From: Anaerolineae bacterium
Lineage (GTDB): Bacteria; Chloroflexota; Anaerolineae; Aggregatilineales; Phototrophicaceae
DNA length: 50,186 bases
Direction of reading: 5' to 3'
Assembly: GCA_030950085.1 (NCBI GenBank)
Contig: JAUZRW010000180.1
Coordinates: 1-50,186, forward strand
Shown here: positions 25,207 to 33,076 of the stretch, piece after piece
How the letters are laid out: every line of letters begins with the position of its first letter
How positions within the stretch are numbered: position 1 is the first letter of the stretch
Notes under the pieces: generated by a model
Told to the model about the DNA's origin: nothing
What the model saw: only the letters and a program-made list of their open reading frames with translations
Database searches by the model: none
Made by a program: the position numbers and the translations under genes

Positions 25207-26340
25207 CTAAGTAGTGGCTTCGCGCATTTTCTCAAGCGCCGTTAGAGGAGATACATAATCGAGATTAAATGCCTCTGCGACACCGGGATAAGTAATCTGC
25301 CCTGCGAATGTATTGAGTCCCTTCAAGAAGCCCTCATCTTGCAGCAGCGCATCAGTACCAACATCAGCGAGGCGTAGCGCATAGCGTAATGTCGCGTTGG
25401 AGAGTGCGAGGCTACTGGTACGCGGAACGGCACCGGGCATATTAGCGACACCATAATGCAGCACCCCGTCTACAAAGTAAGTCGGGTCACTGTGCGTCGT
25501 GGCTTTGGTGGTTTCAACACAACCGCCTTGGTCAACGGCAACATCGACAATGACACTGCCTCTTAGCATCATCGGCAGCATCTCACGAGTGATGAGTTTT
25601 GGCGCACGCGCACCCGTAATCAAGATTCCGCCAATCACGGCATCGGCTGTTTGGATGCTTTCGGCAATATTAGCCGCATTGCTATATAAGGTCTGGAAAT
25701 TACCGTGCATCACATCATCAAGGTAACGCAGGCGTTCAATATTGATATCAAGCAGCGTGACACGCGCCCCCATACCGAGCGCCATTTTTGCAGCATTTGT
25801 CCCGACAGTGCCACCACCGAGAATGACAATATGCGCCGGATGCACACCCGGAACACCGCCCATCAGCACACCCCGTCCGCCGGCGTGTTTTTCGAGATAA
25901 TGGGCGACAACTTGCGAAGCCATCCGTCCGGCAACTTCACTCATCGGCTCTAGTAAGGGGAGGCGTGCCTCACTATCTTCCACTGTTTCGTAAGCAACCC
26001 CTGTGACGCGAGTTTCTATCATAGCACGGGTGAGTTCTTCATCGGCGGCAAGGTGTAGATAGGTAAATAAAATGAGGTCTTCGCGCATAAAACCATATTC
26101 GCTGGCTTGCGGCTCTTTGACCTTGACCACCATATCAGCCTTATTCCATGTATCGGCGGCTGTCACTTGGATACTTGCTCCGGCGGCTTCATAATCTTCA
26201 TCACTAAAACTACTACCCTTACCGGCTCCCGTTTGCACATAAACCGTATGCCCATGCTTGACCAGTTCAGCAACACCATTAGGTGGCAACGAGACGCGAT
26301 TTTCATCTATTTTGATTTCGGCAGGAATTCCGATTTTCAT
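25207..26340 (-). CDS. ald: Alanine dehydrogenase
   Basis: This 377-residue cytoplasmic enzyme oxidatively deaminates L-alanine to pyruvate with NAD, and the reverse. It shows the N-terminal signature IGIPAEIKIDENRVSLPP, the catalytic YLHLAADEEL region, the Rossmann nucleotide motif VILGGGTVGTNAAKMALGMGA followed by Asp in TLLDIN, and VDVAVDQGG. Length and order match the Ald family. AAGGA lies before the ATG at 26340. The gene is apparently monocistronic, linking amino-acid and central carbon metabolism. Confidence 0.97.
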   Translation of the reverse strand: MKIGIPAEIKIDENRVSLPPNGVAELVKHGHTVYVQTGAGKGSSFSDEDYEAAGASIQVTAADTWNKADMVVKVKEPQASEYGFMREDLILFTYLHLAADEELTRAMIETRVTGVAYETVEDSEARLPLLEPMSEVAGRMASQVVAHYLEKHAGGRGVLMGGVPGVHPAHIVILGGGTVGTNAAKMALGMGARVTLLDINIERLRYLDDVMHGNFQTLYSNAANIAESIQTADAVIGGILITGARAPKLITREMLPMMLRGSVIVDVAVDQGGCVETTKATTHSDPTYFVDGVLHYGVANMPGAVPRTSSLALSNATLRYALRLADVGTDALLQDEGFLKGLNTFAGQITYPGVAEAFNLDYVSPLTALEKMREATT

Positions 26341-26512
26341 CGCTTTTGTTTCCTTATAGAATTAGGTAATTGAATGTATCCCATTGTATATTAATTTGCA
26401 CAGAAAAAAACGTTTAGCTTTGTGCAGATTACCAAACTTAGTTTAAGAAGACTAAAGTTATGCGTTTTCTGTTTTGTAGTCCATTTCCTAAACTGATAAC
26501 GAAAACTCACAA

Positions 26513-26968
26513 TTATTCACTCTCTGGGCGTTTCAAAAATAGGGCTGAACGGGTGACTTCAATTACAATCTTGCCATGTTGGTTACGTCCATAATGTGTC
26601 ATGGTGACAATACCCGTATTGGGGCGCGACTTACTCTCGCGGGCAGCGATGACTTCAGTTTCGACATACACGGTATCGCCATGAAAGACCGGATGCGGGT
26701 GCTTGACATTTTCATAACCGAGGTTAGCAATAATCGTGCCTGTGGTGATGTCATTGACACTGATACCCACAACCAAAGCCAATGTAAAAAGCCCATTCAC
26801 TAGCCGTTGACCAAATTCAGTTTTGCTGGCGAAATCTTGATTGGTATGGAGCGGCTGCATATTCATTGTTAGCATACTGAAAAAGGTATTATCGGATTCA
26901 GTAATCGTGCGTCCCCATTCATGTTTGATTGTCTTGCCAACAGGTAAATCTTCATAATACATGCCCAT
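26513..26968 (-). CDS. MaoC-like hot-dog-fold dehydratase
   Basis: This 151-residue single hot-dog domain starts with the YYEDLPVGKTIKHEWGRTIT segment and has the hydratase region around QPLHTNQDFASKTEFGQRLV. This is typical of MaoC / (R)-enoyl-CoA hydratase proteins. Such enzymes hydrate or dehydrate an acyl-CoA double bond; some act on mesaconyl-CoA. The exact acyl chain cannot be predicted. AAGGA lies 8 bases before the first ATG (26968), so that start is chosen over an ATG two codons in. It stands alone. Confidence 0.9.
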   Translation of the reverse strand: MGMYYEDLPVGKTIKHEWGRTITESDNTFFSMLTMNMQPLHTNQDFASKTEFGQRLVNGLFTLALVVGISVNDITTGTIIANLGYENVKHPHPVFHGDTVYVETEVIAARESKSRPNTGIVTMTHYGRNQHGKIVIEVTRSALFLKRPESE

Positions 26969-27159
26969 GAAAAAATCCTTTTGTTATCGTGACTAAACTT
27001 ACATGATTATTGAGGGCTATTGTAGCGCAATTGCAGCAAAAACCTGTAACACGCTAACAAGTTGCTGGAAACTAATGGAGGTTTGTACTCTTAATCTTAG
27101 TATTTCGCATTTTCTGGTATCATTGATGAAGTACAAGTAAAAAGTTAAGGACAATCATA

Positions 27160-27561
27160 ATGGCACACGAAGTTTCTTGGATGAAGGCGAATCGTGTTCT
27201 CTATGCGAATTATAAAGGACACCAAACAACAGAGACGATTACCGCTTGCCTTGACGATATGGTTAGAGAATTGGATACGGTTGAAGAGCCTGTAATTGTA
27301 CTCATTAACTGGCTTGAAGTCACCGAAACTGACCCGAAGGCATTGTTCAATGTACAGGGGCATCGTGCTTATAGCCACCCAATGGCAGCACGAGGGGTAC
27401 TTGTCGGGATGCCGGGGCAAGCTAAATTTGAAAATGAAGTGACATCAATTCGTACTCGTGAATCGAAGAATACACAGTATTATGATACTTTAGAAGAGGC
27501 ACTCCATTATCTTCGATATTTTCTCAGTGACGATTTCTTGGATACTGCTTCTGAAGCATAA
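27160..27561 (+). CDS. Small STAS-like hypothetical protein
   Basis: This 133-residue soluble protein has the order strand (VLYANYKGH), helix (TITACLDDMVRELD), strand (PVIVLINWLEV), helix, strand (ARGVLVGMPG), and a helix near the C-terminus (TLEEALHYLRYFL). This resembles the STAS/SpoIIAA-like fold, and the protein has size and pattern in common with the one at 185-619. I do not recognise a specific family, and no catalytic residues are evident. It is followed by a hairpin at 27571-27592. Confidence 0.65.
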   Translation: MAHEVSWMKANRVLYANYKGHQTTETITACLDDMVRELDTVEEPVIVLINWLEVTETDPKALFNVQGHRAYSHPMAARGVLVGMPGQAKFENEVTSIRTRESKNTQYYDTLEEALHYLRYFLSDDFLDTASEA

Positions 27562-27570
27562 GCATAAATA

Positions 27571-27592
27571 AGACGCAAGGTAGGGTGCGTCT
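27571..27592. terminator. Hairpin between convergent genes
   Basis: AGACGCA (27571-27577) pairs with TGCGTCT (27586-27592) around an 8-base loop, five bases before the end of the convergent acyltransferase gene. There is no long T-run on the plus side, so function as an intrinsic terminator is uncertain. Confidence 0.45.
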
Positions 27593-27596
27593 CTCG

Positions 27597-28253
27597 TCAT
27601 GATGAATTTTCGATACTCGCAAGTACCTGTTCTGTTGCCTTTTGTCGTGCCTGAGCGATATCTTTTGGACGTAATAGCACTTTCCCGACATTTTTCGGGT
27701 ATTTTCCGCGCCCATATTGTTCTTGATAGGCTTTGATTTGTTCAAAATCTGCTTCGATATCGCCCGTCGGTTTGAAGACCAAATCGAGATAGAGTATTTT
27801 TTCCTCATAATTAAGGGCAACACACAAAATCCGAGTATCCGCACCGAGCGCCACATGATAAAACCCTGCTTTCCAATGGTCGGTATAACTCCGTGTGCCT
27901 TCCGGTGTGAACACCATCAAAATCGGTTTCGTATTTTTGACTTTTTCTGTAATTTGCTCAACAATGCCTTTCGGATGTTGCCTATCAATCGACACTCCCC
28001 CCAATAAGCGTAAAATCCAACCGACTGGTGGGAAGAACAATTCTTTTTTGACTGTCACAAAGGGGCGGCGACGGAGGTAAGTAATCGCCAGCAAAAACAG
28101 ATAATAATCCCAATTGCTCGTATGAGGCGCACCTGTCACAACGAGACGTGTATCAGGCGGTATAGGTTGCGAAATTTGCCAGCCACTCAAATACCAGAGT
28201 AAGACAATCGGCAAGCGTATCGTTTCTAATAATATGCGTTGGATAAATTTCAT
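27597..28253 (-). CDS. PlsC-like 1-acylglycerol-phosphate acyltransferase family protein
   Basis: This protein of about 218 residues has an N-terminal hydrophobic helix (residues about 5-25) and the acyltransferase motifs: the HX4D box in APHTSNWDYYLF, GGVSIDR, and PEGTRS. Such enzymes transfer a fatty acyl group to lysophosphatidic acid or similar acceptors at the membrane. The ATG at 28253 is chosen because GGTGAGG lies 8 bases before it; an in-frame GTG at 28271 would overlap that site. The acceptor specificity is unknown. Confidence 0.9.
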   Translation of the reverse strand: MKFIQRILLETIRLPIVLLWYLSGWQISQPIPPDTRLVVTGAPHTSNWDYYLFLLAITYLRRRPFVTVKKELFFPPVGWILRLLGGVSIDRQHPKGIVEQITEKVKNTKPILMVFTPEGTRSYTDHWKAGFYHVALGADTRILCVALNYEEKILYLDLVFKPTGDIEADFEQIKAYQEQYGRGKYPKNVGKVLLRPKDIAQARQKATEQVLASIENSS

Positions 28254-28436
28254 TCGCCACACCTCACCCACTTTTCATCAATTCTGATATGCTACAACAC
28301 TATCCTGAATAATGCGTTATCATTTTGCAAGAATGGATTAGAGCTGATGTTACCTCAGTTAAGAATGAAACAAACAGCTTACAAAAGCCGTATACAATGG
28401 TAATCAGTGTATGTCACTAGAGAAAGAGAGTATTGG

Positions 28437-29267
28437 ATGGGTTTACAAGAGCAAATCGCAGAAGCTATTATCATAGCCTTTGATGAATTAGGCGGCGACC
28501 CACAAGATGCAGTCGATGCCGCTACACAACATGATACGGTTGATAGTTGGCTACAACAAGAAACGACTAAAATCGCTATTGCAGGCGGTGTCGAAGCGGC
28601 TATCCCCGGTTTTGCTATGTTGGCTATTCCGGCTGGAATCAGTTATTTGCTGCATAAGATGGCACATATTAGTTGGGGCATCGGTGCGATACGGGGTTGC
28701 TATGTGGTAGAAACACCGCAATATTCGGACTTACGCAATATCCTCACCTTATGGGCAAATTCGTCTTACTACAACGCGCATATCATTGATTATATGGCGG
28801 TTGGCATTGATGCTTTTGAGTATGCCTTAACAGATGATGGTCAGAAGGCGCTTGACAAGGCAGTCAAAAAAGTACCTCAAGATGAGCCTAAAAATGTCGT
28901 CTTGAAAACATTAGAGGTTGTGCAACTTTTGACCTATGACTTCGGAGCAGATGAACGAGCGCAACGTTTAGTTCAATCTATCACAGGCGAAGAACACCTA
29001 CAAGAATTAGTCGTGCGAGCAAAAGATAATGTGCCAGAAAACAGCAATAAGAATGTGCCACTGCTCAATCGTCGTATCAGCACGAAATTAGCCTTAAAGC
29101 TCTCGACACGCATCAGTACGCGGCTGGCAACAAAACTTCTGAGCAATATTCCGTTTGCGGGTCCCGTTGTGAATGCTTTCTTCAATGCCCAAACGTTGCG
29201 TGGTATGGCGGATAGTGCCGATAAGTATTATAGCAATGTCCTGCGCGAAGACAGCCTCAAAGCATAA
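28437..29267 (+). CDS. EcsC-like protein
   Basis: This protein of about 276 residues has a hydrophobic stretch at about 50-75 (AAIPGFAMLAIPAGISYLL) and a C-terminal part typical of the EcsC family. That part combines repetitive Lys/Leu/Thr-rich helices (ISTKLALKLSTRISTRLATK) with a conserved IPFAGPVVNAFFN-type hydrophobic segment. EcsC proteins are poorly understood; some are linked to ABC transport and protein secretion. The ATG at 28437 is favoured because AGAGAG lies upstream; the in-frame GTG at 28407 lacks one. An intrinsic terminator follows. Confidence 0.72.
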   Translation: MGLQEQIAEAIIIAFDELGGDPQDAVDAATQHDTVDSWLQQETTKIAIAGGVEAAIPGFAMLAIPAGISYLLHKMAHISWGIGAIRGCYVVETPQYSDLRNILTLWANSSYYNAHIIDYMAVGIDAFEYALTDDGQKALDKAVKKVPQDEPKNVVLKTLEVVQLLTYDFGADERAQRLVQSITGEEHLQELVVRAKDNVPENSNKNVPLLNRRISTKLALKLSTRISTRLATKLLSNIPFAGPVVNAFFNAQTLRGMADSADKYYSNVLREDSLKA

Positions 29268-29296
29268 TGTCTTGGCACAAAAAACGCGCCTTATAT

Positions 29297-29326
29297 AAAA
29301 CGCAGGGCAACACACTCTGCGTTTTT
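29297..29326. terminator. Bidirectional intrinsic terminator
   Basis: AAAACGCAG (29297-29305) pairs with CTGCGTTTT (29317-29325), followed by T and preceded by A on the other strand. It sits between the convergent EcsC-like and EamA genes. Confidence 0.8.
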
Positions 29327-29354
29327 CTGTTAGAATGATGATGAAAATCCACGA

Positions 29355-30284
29355 CTAACGAATCAACAAGATACCGACAAAAGCCACACCTGTCCAGAAT
29401 ATTTTACGCCATAAGGTTTCAGCACGAATATCTTCTTTGAAAATGTGCGGCTTCCACAAGGTCAATCCCCAACCAGCGATGACAGCGAAAAATACATTTG
29501 TACTGCCCACGACGGCAATCAAAGAAGCTGGACCCAATGTCAATGCCATAAACCAAGCACATTGCCGTAGTATAAATACTACTTTGATGCTCATCATGGA
29601 TAGATAGGCACGCGGACGGACTGTCAATAGATGGCTGTTAAATGCTTGACGCACTTGTGGCACAAACAAATAGATTGCCATCCCACTCAGAAACTGCCCC
29701 ACACCTGTATACGTGAGCGATAGTAGCAGTGATGGCACATCAACGACAATACGATTGACAATACTGGCTGTTAGCACTGTTCCACTAGCGATTATCAGGC
29801 TTGCGATAGCCATCATGCCAAGCACAGGTGAAAATGAAAAAATTGCCTCGCCTGACTGTGTTTTTTCTGTCTGTTGAATACTCACGCCGATTGCTGCGCC
29901 GAGTATTAGCACAAAGCCGATGCCCTGTATGATGGACAGTGTTTCATCTAAGAATAGGACACTCAGTATCAGCACAAAGATAGGTATCAATTGCAACATG
30001 ACAACGATGCGGCTGGTTTCTTCTTGGGCGACAGCTTGAAAATAAAAATAACCGGCTAGTGAGGGTATTGTCCCGACAAGTAGCAGCATCATACTATCGT
30101 TGAAAGCAAGACGTTCAAAACCACTGAGTACCCACAACACGGGAACAGTCATTACGTTCAATGCCGTAAAAAATATCATTACTGCTAACGGATGACCGAC
30201 TTCGTTTTCAATGACAAATTTATCGCCAAAATTAACAATAGTCAGCATAACTGTTGCCAGCAATGCTAGTGAAAACCAACCCAT
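29355..30284 (-). CDS. EamA/DMT-superfamily transporter
   Basis: This 309-residue protein has about ten transmembrane helices arranged as two EamA repeats. The end of the first repeat shows the family landmark FVLILSVLFLDETLSIIQGIGFVLILG-like pattern, with the Glu in FLDETLS. A polar linker (SIQQTEKTQSG) separates the repeats. Such drug/metabolite transporters export amino acids, nucleotides or other metabolites; the substrate is not predictable. GGAG lies 8 bases before the ATG. Confidence 0.9.
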   Translation of the reverse strand: MGWFSLALLATVMLTIVNFGDKFVIENEVGHPLAVMIFFTALNVMTVPVLWVLSGFERLAFNDSMMLLLVGTIPSLAGYFYFQAVAQEETSRIVVMLQLIPIFVLILSVLFLDETLSIIQGIGFVLILGAAIGVSIQQTEKTQSGEAIFSFSPVLGMMAIASLIIASGTVLTASIVNRIVVDVPSLLLSLTYTGVGQFLSGMAIYLFVPQVRQAFNSHLLTVRPRAYLSMMSIKVVFILRQCAWFMALTLGPASLIAVVGSTNVFFAVIAGWGLTLWKPHIFKEDIRAETLWRKIFWTGVAFVGILLIR

Positions 30285-30353
30285 GAAGAGACTCCAATTT
30301 GTGTGGGCGTGTAATAAATAAAACTTAGGATGTCCTGAAGCTGAATCAATATT

Positions 30354-30953
30354 TTATTCGGTATGCGTTTGGGGGAATGAGACATTCTCGTAGACATCAG
30401 CTAGCGCCAATGTACAGGAGATAGAGCGTATGTCGAAATGGGCATCTAAGCCGATAGCCTCTGAGAGATTCCATGTGCCATTTTCTTGTCGTGTATAGCC
30501 TTCAATGTGCGGCTTGTCTTGCGAAATCAGTAGATAATTTTGCAAGGTTTCGATTGAGCGATAATGCTGGAATTTCTCGCCTCTATCATAGGCTTCAGTT
30601 GACTTGGATAGCACTTCAATCAAGACGATGGGGTTAACGAGGGTATCAAATTCATTCCCTGCGAATTTGGGTTCGCCACATATTACAGTGATGTCAGGAT
30701 AGGTATAGAGCTTTGTTTTCGTCACCTTCAAGCGCAAATCACTCGGACTCACTTTGCAAGATTCCCCACGTAATTGCGGCAACAATGACGCGATAATCGA
30801 AGAACAAATCATATTATGTTCCCAACTTGCGCCTGCCATGGCGATAACGTCGCCATAGATATACTCATGCTTGATGTCACTATTGCGCTCGAACACGAGA
30901 TATTCTGATTCTGACATTTTCAGAGGGTTTTGTTTATCTGTTAAGGCAACCAT
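30354..30953 (-). CDS. Uma2-family putative endonuclease (DUF820)
   Basis: This 199-residue protein has the DUF820/Uma2 pattern: an N-terminal helix, SESEYLVFE, the HEYIYGDVIAMAG strand, and a PD-(D/E)XK-like core with Asp in TYPDITVICGEP and Glu in VLIEVLSKSTEAYDRG. This family is numerous in cyanobacteria and Chloroflexota, and its substrate is unproven. AGGA lies 6 bases before the ATG. It is a single gene with no obvious partner. Confidence 0.9.
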   Translation of the reverse strand: MVALTDKQNPLKMSESEYLVFERNSDIKHEYIYGDVIAMAGASWEHNMICSSIIASLLPQLRGESCKVSPSDLRLKVTKTKLYTYPDITVICGEPKFAGNEFDTLVNPIVLIEVLSKSTEAYDRGEKFQHYRSIETLQNYLLISQDKPHIEGYTRQENGTWNLSEAIGLDAHFDIRSISCTLALADVYENVSFPQTHTE

Positions 30954-31006
30954 GTTTTTTCCTGTGATATCATTCAGTCTAGTATATCATGCGTCTAAGT
31001 ACCAAT

Positions 31007-31513
31007 TCACAGGCGCAGATTCATATAATATTCATCATAATATCTGCCATCCACGAAAAGAGCCTCTGGTTCTGTTCCCCATACATTGAAGCCATAAGAC
31101 TGGTATAATTTGAGTGCTATTGTATTGGTCGTCACGACTGTCAGCGATACATGGCGCAACCCATCAATTTGATGAATATGAGTCATCATCGCATCCATCA
31201 ATTGCCGCCCAAGACCGTTGCCGCGTGCTTGTGGGTCAACAAAAACACCCCATATCATCGCACGATGCCTCATCTTTTGCTGTTCGGGACGCAACAAGCC
31301 AATCATGCCCATAAGTTGCCCATTGTCTTCGGCAACAAATATGACACTATCGCTATTGGGTTCGGGAATACGCCCACGAAAAAATTCTAAATCGTGTTCG
31401 CGGCTATCTTCGTATGCACTACCGAAAGCCTCTGGATTGGTTTTTAAGGCACGTAGCCGCAAATCTCGATAGGCTTCGGCATCGGCTTTTAGCATCTTGC
31501 GAATCTGAATCAT
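31007..31513 (-). CDS. GNAT-family N-acetyltransferase
   Basis: This 168-residue protein is a GNAT fold: N-terminal IRKMLKADAEAYRDLRLRAL, the central MIWGVFVDPQARGNGLGRQLM acetyl-CoA-binding motif (V/I-x-P-x-x-R-G-x-G), and a C-terminal TVVTTNTIALKLYQSYGFNVWG. It transfers acetyl from acetyl-CoA to an amine, either a small molecule or a protein. AAAGGTTAG before the ATG at 31513 supports the start. The substrate is unknown. Confidence 0.92.
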   Translation of the reverse strand: MIQIRKMLKADAEAYRDLRLRALKTNPEAFGSAYEDSREHDLEFFRGRIPEPNSDSVIFVAEDNGQLMGMIGLLRPEQQKMRHRAMIWGVFVDPQARGNGLGRQLMDAMMTHIHQIDGLRHVSLTVVTTNTIALKLYQSYGFNVWGTEPEALFVDGRYYDEYYMNLRL

Positions 31514-31535
31514 CTAACCTTTAATCATTAAAATT

Positions 31536-31563
31536 TGTAGGGGTGTTACCTATATGTACGCCC
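31536..31563. repeat. Degenerate GTAGGGG-family palindrome (B4)
   Basis: TGTAGGGG at 31536-31543 is followed by an imperfect arm (GGGTGTTAC against GTACGCCC) ending at 31563. The surrounding gap (31514-31614) holds nothing else. Confidence 0.45.
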
Positions 31564-31614
31564 ATCAATACAACAAATATCGTTAATTTCCAAGTAGGCT
31601 CTTATATTAGCGAA

Positions 31615-32913
31615 CTAGCCTCCAACAGATGGCGTTGCAGTCAATGCCGGAATAGGATTTTCGCCATTAAAAAAGCATAAAATCCCATTAATGATTCCTT
31701 CGGCAATTAAATCTTGCCGCTGAGTCAGTAACTCGCGGTCATTTCGTAAAAACCCTAATTCGACAATGACAGCCGGCGTGGTAGCGTGAATCTCGCGGAA
31801 ACTGTGATAATCGGTCATATCAAGCGTCAGTGTAAAGAGGCGTTCTTTCTGTGTAGAACGTCCATAATAGAGGGCAATACACTCTGCAAGTACATCATCG
31901 AAACCACCTGATGGACGCGCAGCCGCCCGTGCGACCATATAACCCGTCGCCACACCTTCCCCATAATCAGTGCAATCATTGGAATGGAGTGACACAAGCG
32001 CCGCCCCCTGAAATCCTCGTAAACGGGGGTCAAATTCATCCAGCAAATCAACCGTAAAACCGCGTGTCCGCAAGTCACGAACGACAATTTGTGACACACT
32101 AAAATTGATTTCGGCTTCAGTGAGTCCATCCGCACAAACAGCACCGGGGTCATTTTCGGGTCCACGATGCCCTGTCACAATGCCGATACGCTGCATAAAA
32201 TTAGGAGTGATAGGAATATTGGTCGGGTTTAGAGGCGCGGCGGCTGCAATACTGGTCGCATCTGCCACTTGCAAATCTGAGGCGACACGCGGCGTAATAA
32301 ATTCTGGAGCAGTGAACCATGTAAATATTGTTGAGGCAAGTGCTGCCGAAAAAATAGCAATAAATACCGTGCGTAAAAAACCGCCTACAATGCCGACACG
32401 CCGCCGTCTTGTCCGTTCTCTGCGTCGGCGAATACGACGAATACGTTGTGCTTCTAGCAATGCCTCACGGTCATCAGGTGCAATCGTATCTTCTGTTGCC
32501 GGAGGGGTATAAATAGGTCGTTGCGCCCTAATTTCAACATCTTGATTTGGGGCATCAGTTGGGATATCAAATTCATGGGGAATAGGGTCATCGTCTGTTT
32601 GTGATACAGGGATTTGAGCCTCAAATTCTGGCGCAATGTTTGGCTCATCACCATTTTCTTGCGAATCGAGATAGTCCTCTTCTAGCAGCATTGGTTCATA
32701 GGGAATAGACTCTTCATTAAATTCTGGAAATTCTGGCGACTCTGGAATCAGTACTTCTATTTCTTCGGGCGGCATCGGCTCTAGCGGAACAGGTTTATCG
32801 GCATGACGAGCCGCCTCGCGCATCATTTCTAAGAATAAGGCAGAAGGAGAAACATTCGGTTGTTCTTCGTCATCGGTTTCTTCAGGACGTTTATCATCAG
32901 GCATCGGGGGCAT
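31615..32913 (-). CDS. Membrane-anchored N-acetylmuramoyl-L-alanine amidase (amidase_3 type)
   Basis: This protein of about 432 residues has a long acidic Pro/Glu-rich N-terminus (about 1-150), an Arg-rich stretch (RIRRIRRRRERTRRRR), one membrane segment (about 175-198), and a C-terminal zinc amidase domain. Candidate ligands and active-site residues are visible: VTGHRGPENDPG, Glu in LTEAEINF, SLHSND and VIVELGFLRND. It should cleave the bond between muramic acid and stem peptide during cell-wall remodelling. The start is uncertain (GTG 32919, ATG 32913 or ATG 32904), and the middle ATG is used here. Confidence 0.83.
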   Translation of the reverse strand: MPPMPDDKRPEETDDEEQPNVSPSALFLEMMREAARHADKPVPLEPMPPEEIEVLIPESPEFPEFNEESIPYEPMLLEEDYLDSQENGDEPNIAPEFEAQIPVSQTDDDPIPHEFDIPTDAPNQDVEIRAQRPIYTPPATEDTIAPDDREALLEAQRIRRIRRRRERTRRRRVGIVGGFLRTVFIAIFSAALASTIFTWFTAPEFITPRVASDLQVADATSIAAAAPLNPTNIPITPNFMQRIGIVTGHRGPENDPGAVCADGLTEAEINFSVSQIVVRDLRTRGFTVDLLDEFDPRLRGFQGAALVSLHSNDCTDYGEGVATGYMVARAAARPSGGFDDVLAECIALYYGRSTQKERLFTLTLDMTDYHSFREIHATTPAVIVELGFLRNDRELLTQRQDLIAEGIINGILCFFNGENPIPALTATPSVGG

Positions 32914-32993
32914 CCCCACAAGTTGGCTTCACTATCGTTTCATATTCTAGGTGAACTATGGCGAAAAGGCTACTTAAGAATTGTTCGGTCTAT

Positions 32994-33023
32994 TTTCTCT
33001 GCGCTCTTTGCGGTTCAAAAAAA
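32994..33023. repeat. Fragment of the 142-bp repeat family
   Basis: TTCTCTGCGCTCTTTGCGGT followed by TCAAAAAAA matches only one arm of the elements at 36197 and 38733. It lies in the gap before the TIR-STAND gene. Confidence 0.5.
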
Positions 33024-33076
33024 TAACATGGAAGATTACAATACAAGATGATAATCAAGCATAGGAATCTGCCGCG

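Noticed and set aside
24961-25245. Possible gene on the plus strand with a TTG start
   Set aside because: There is no ribosome-binding site, no recognisable protein, it spans the inverted repeat at 25103-25146 and overlaps the alanine dehydrogenase gene end.
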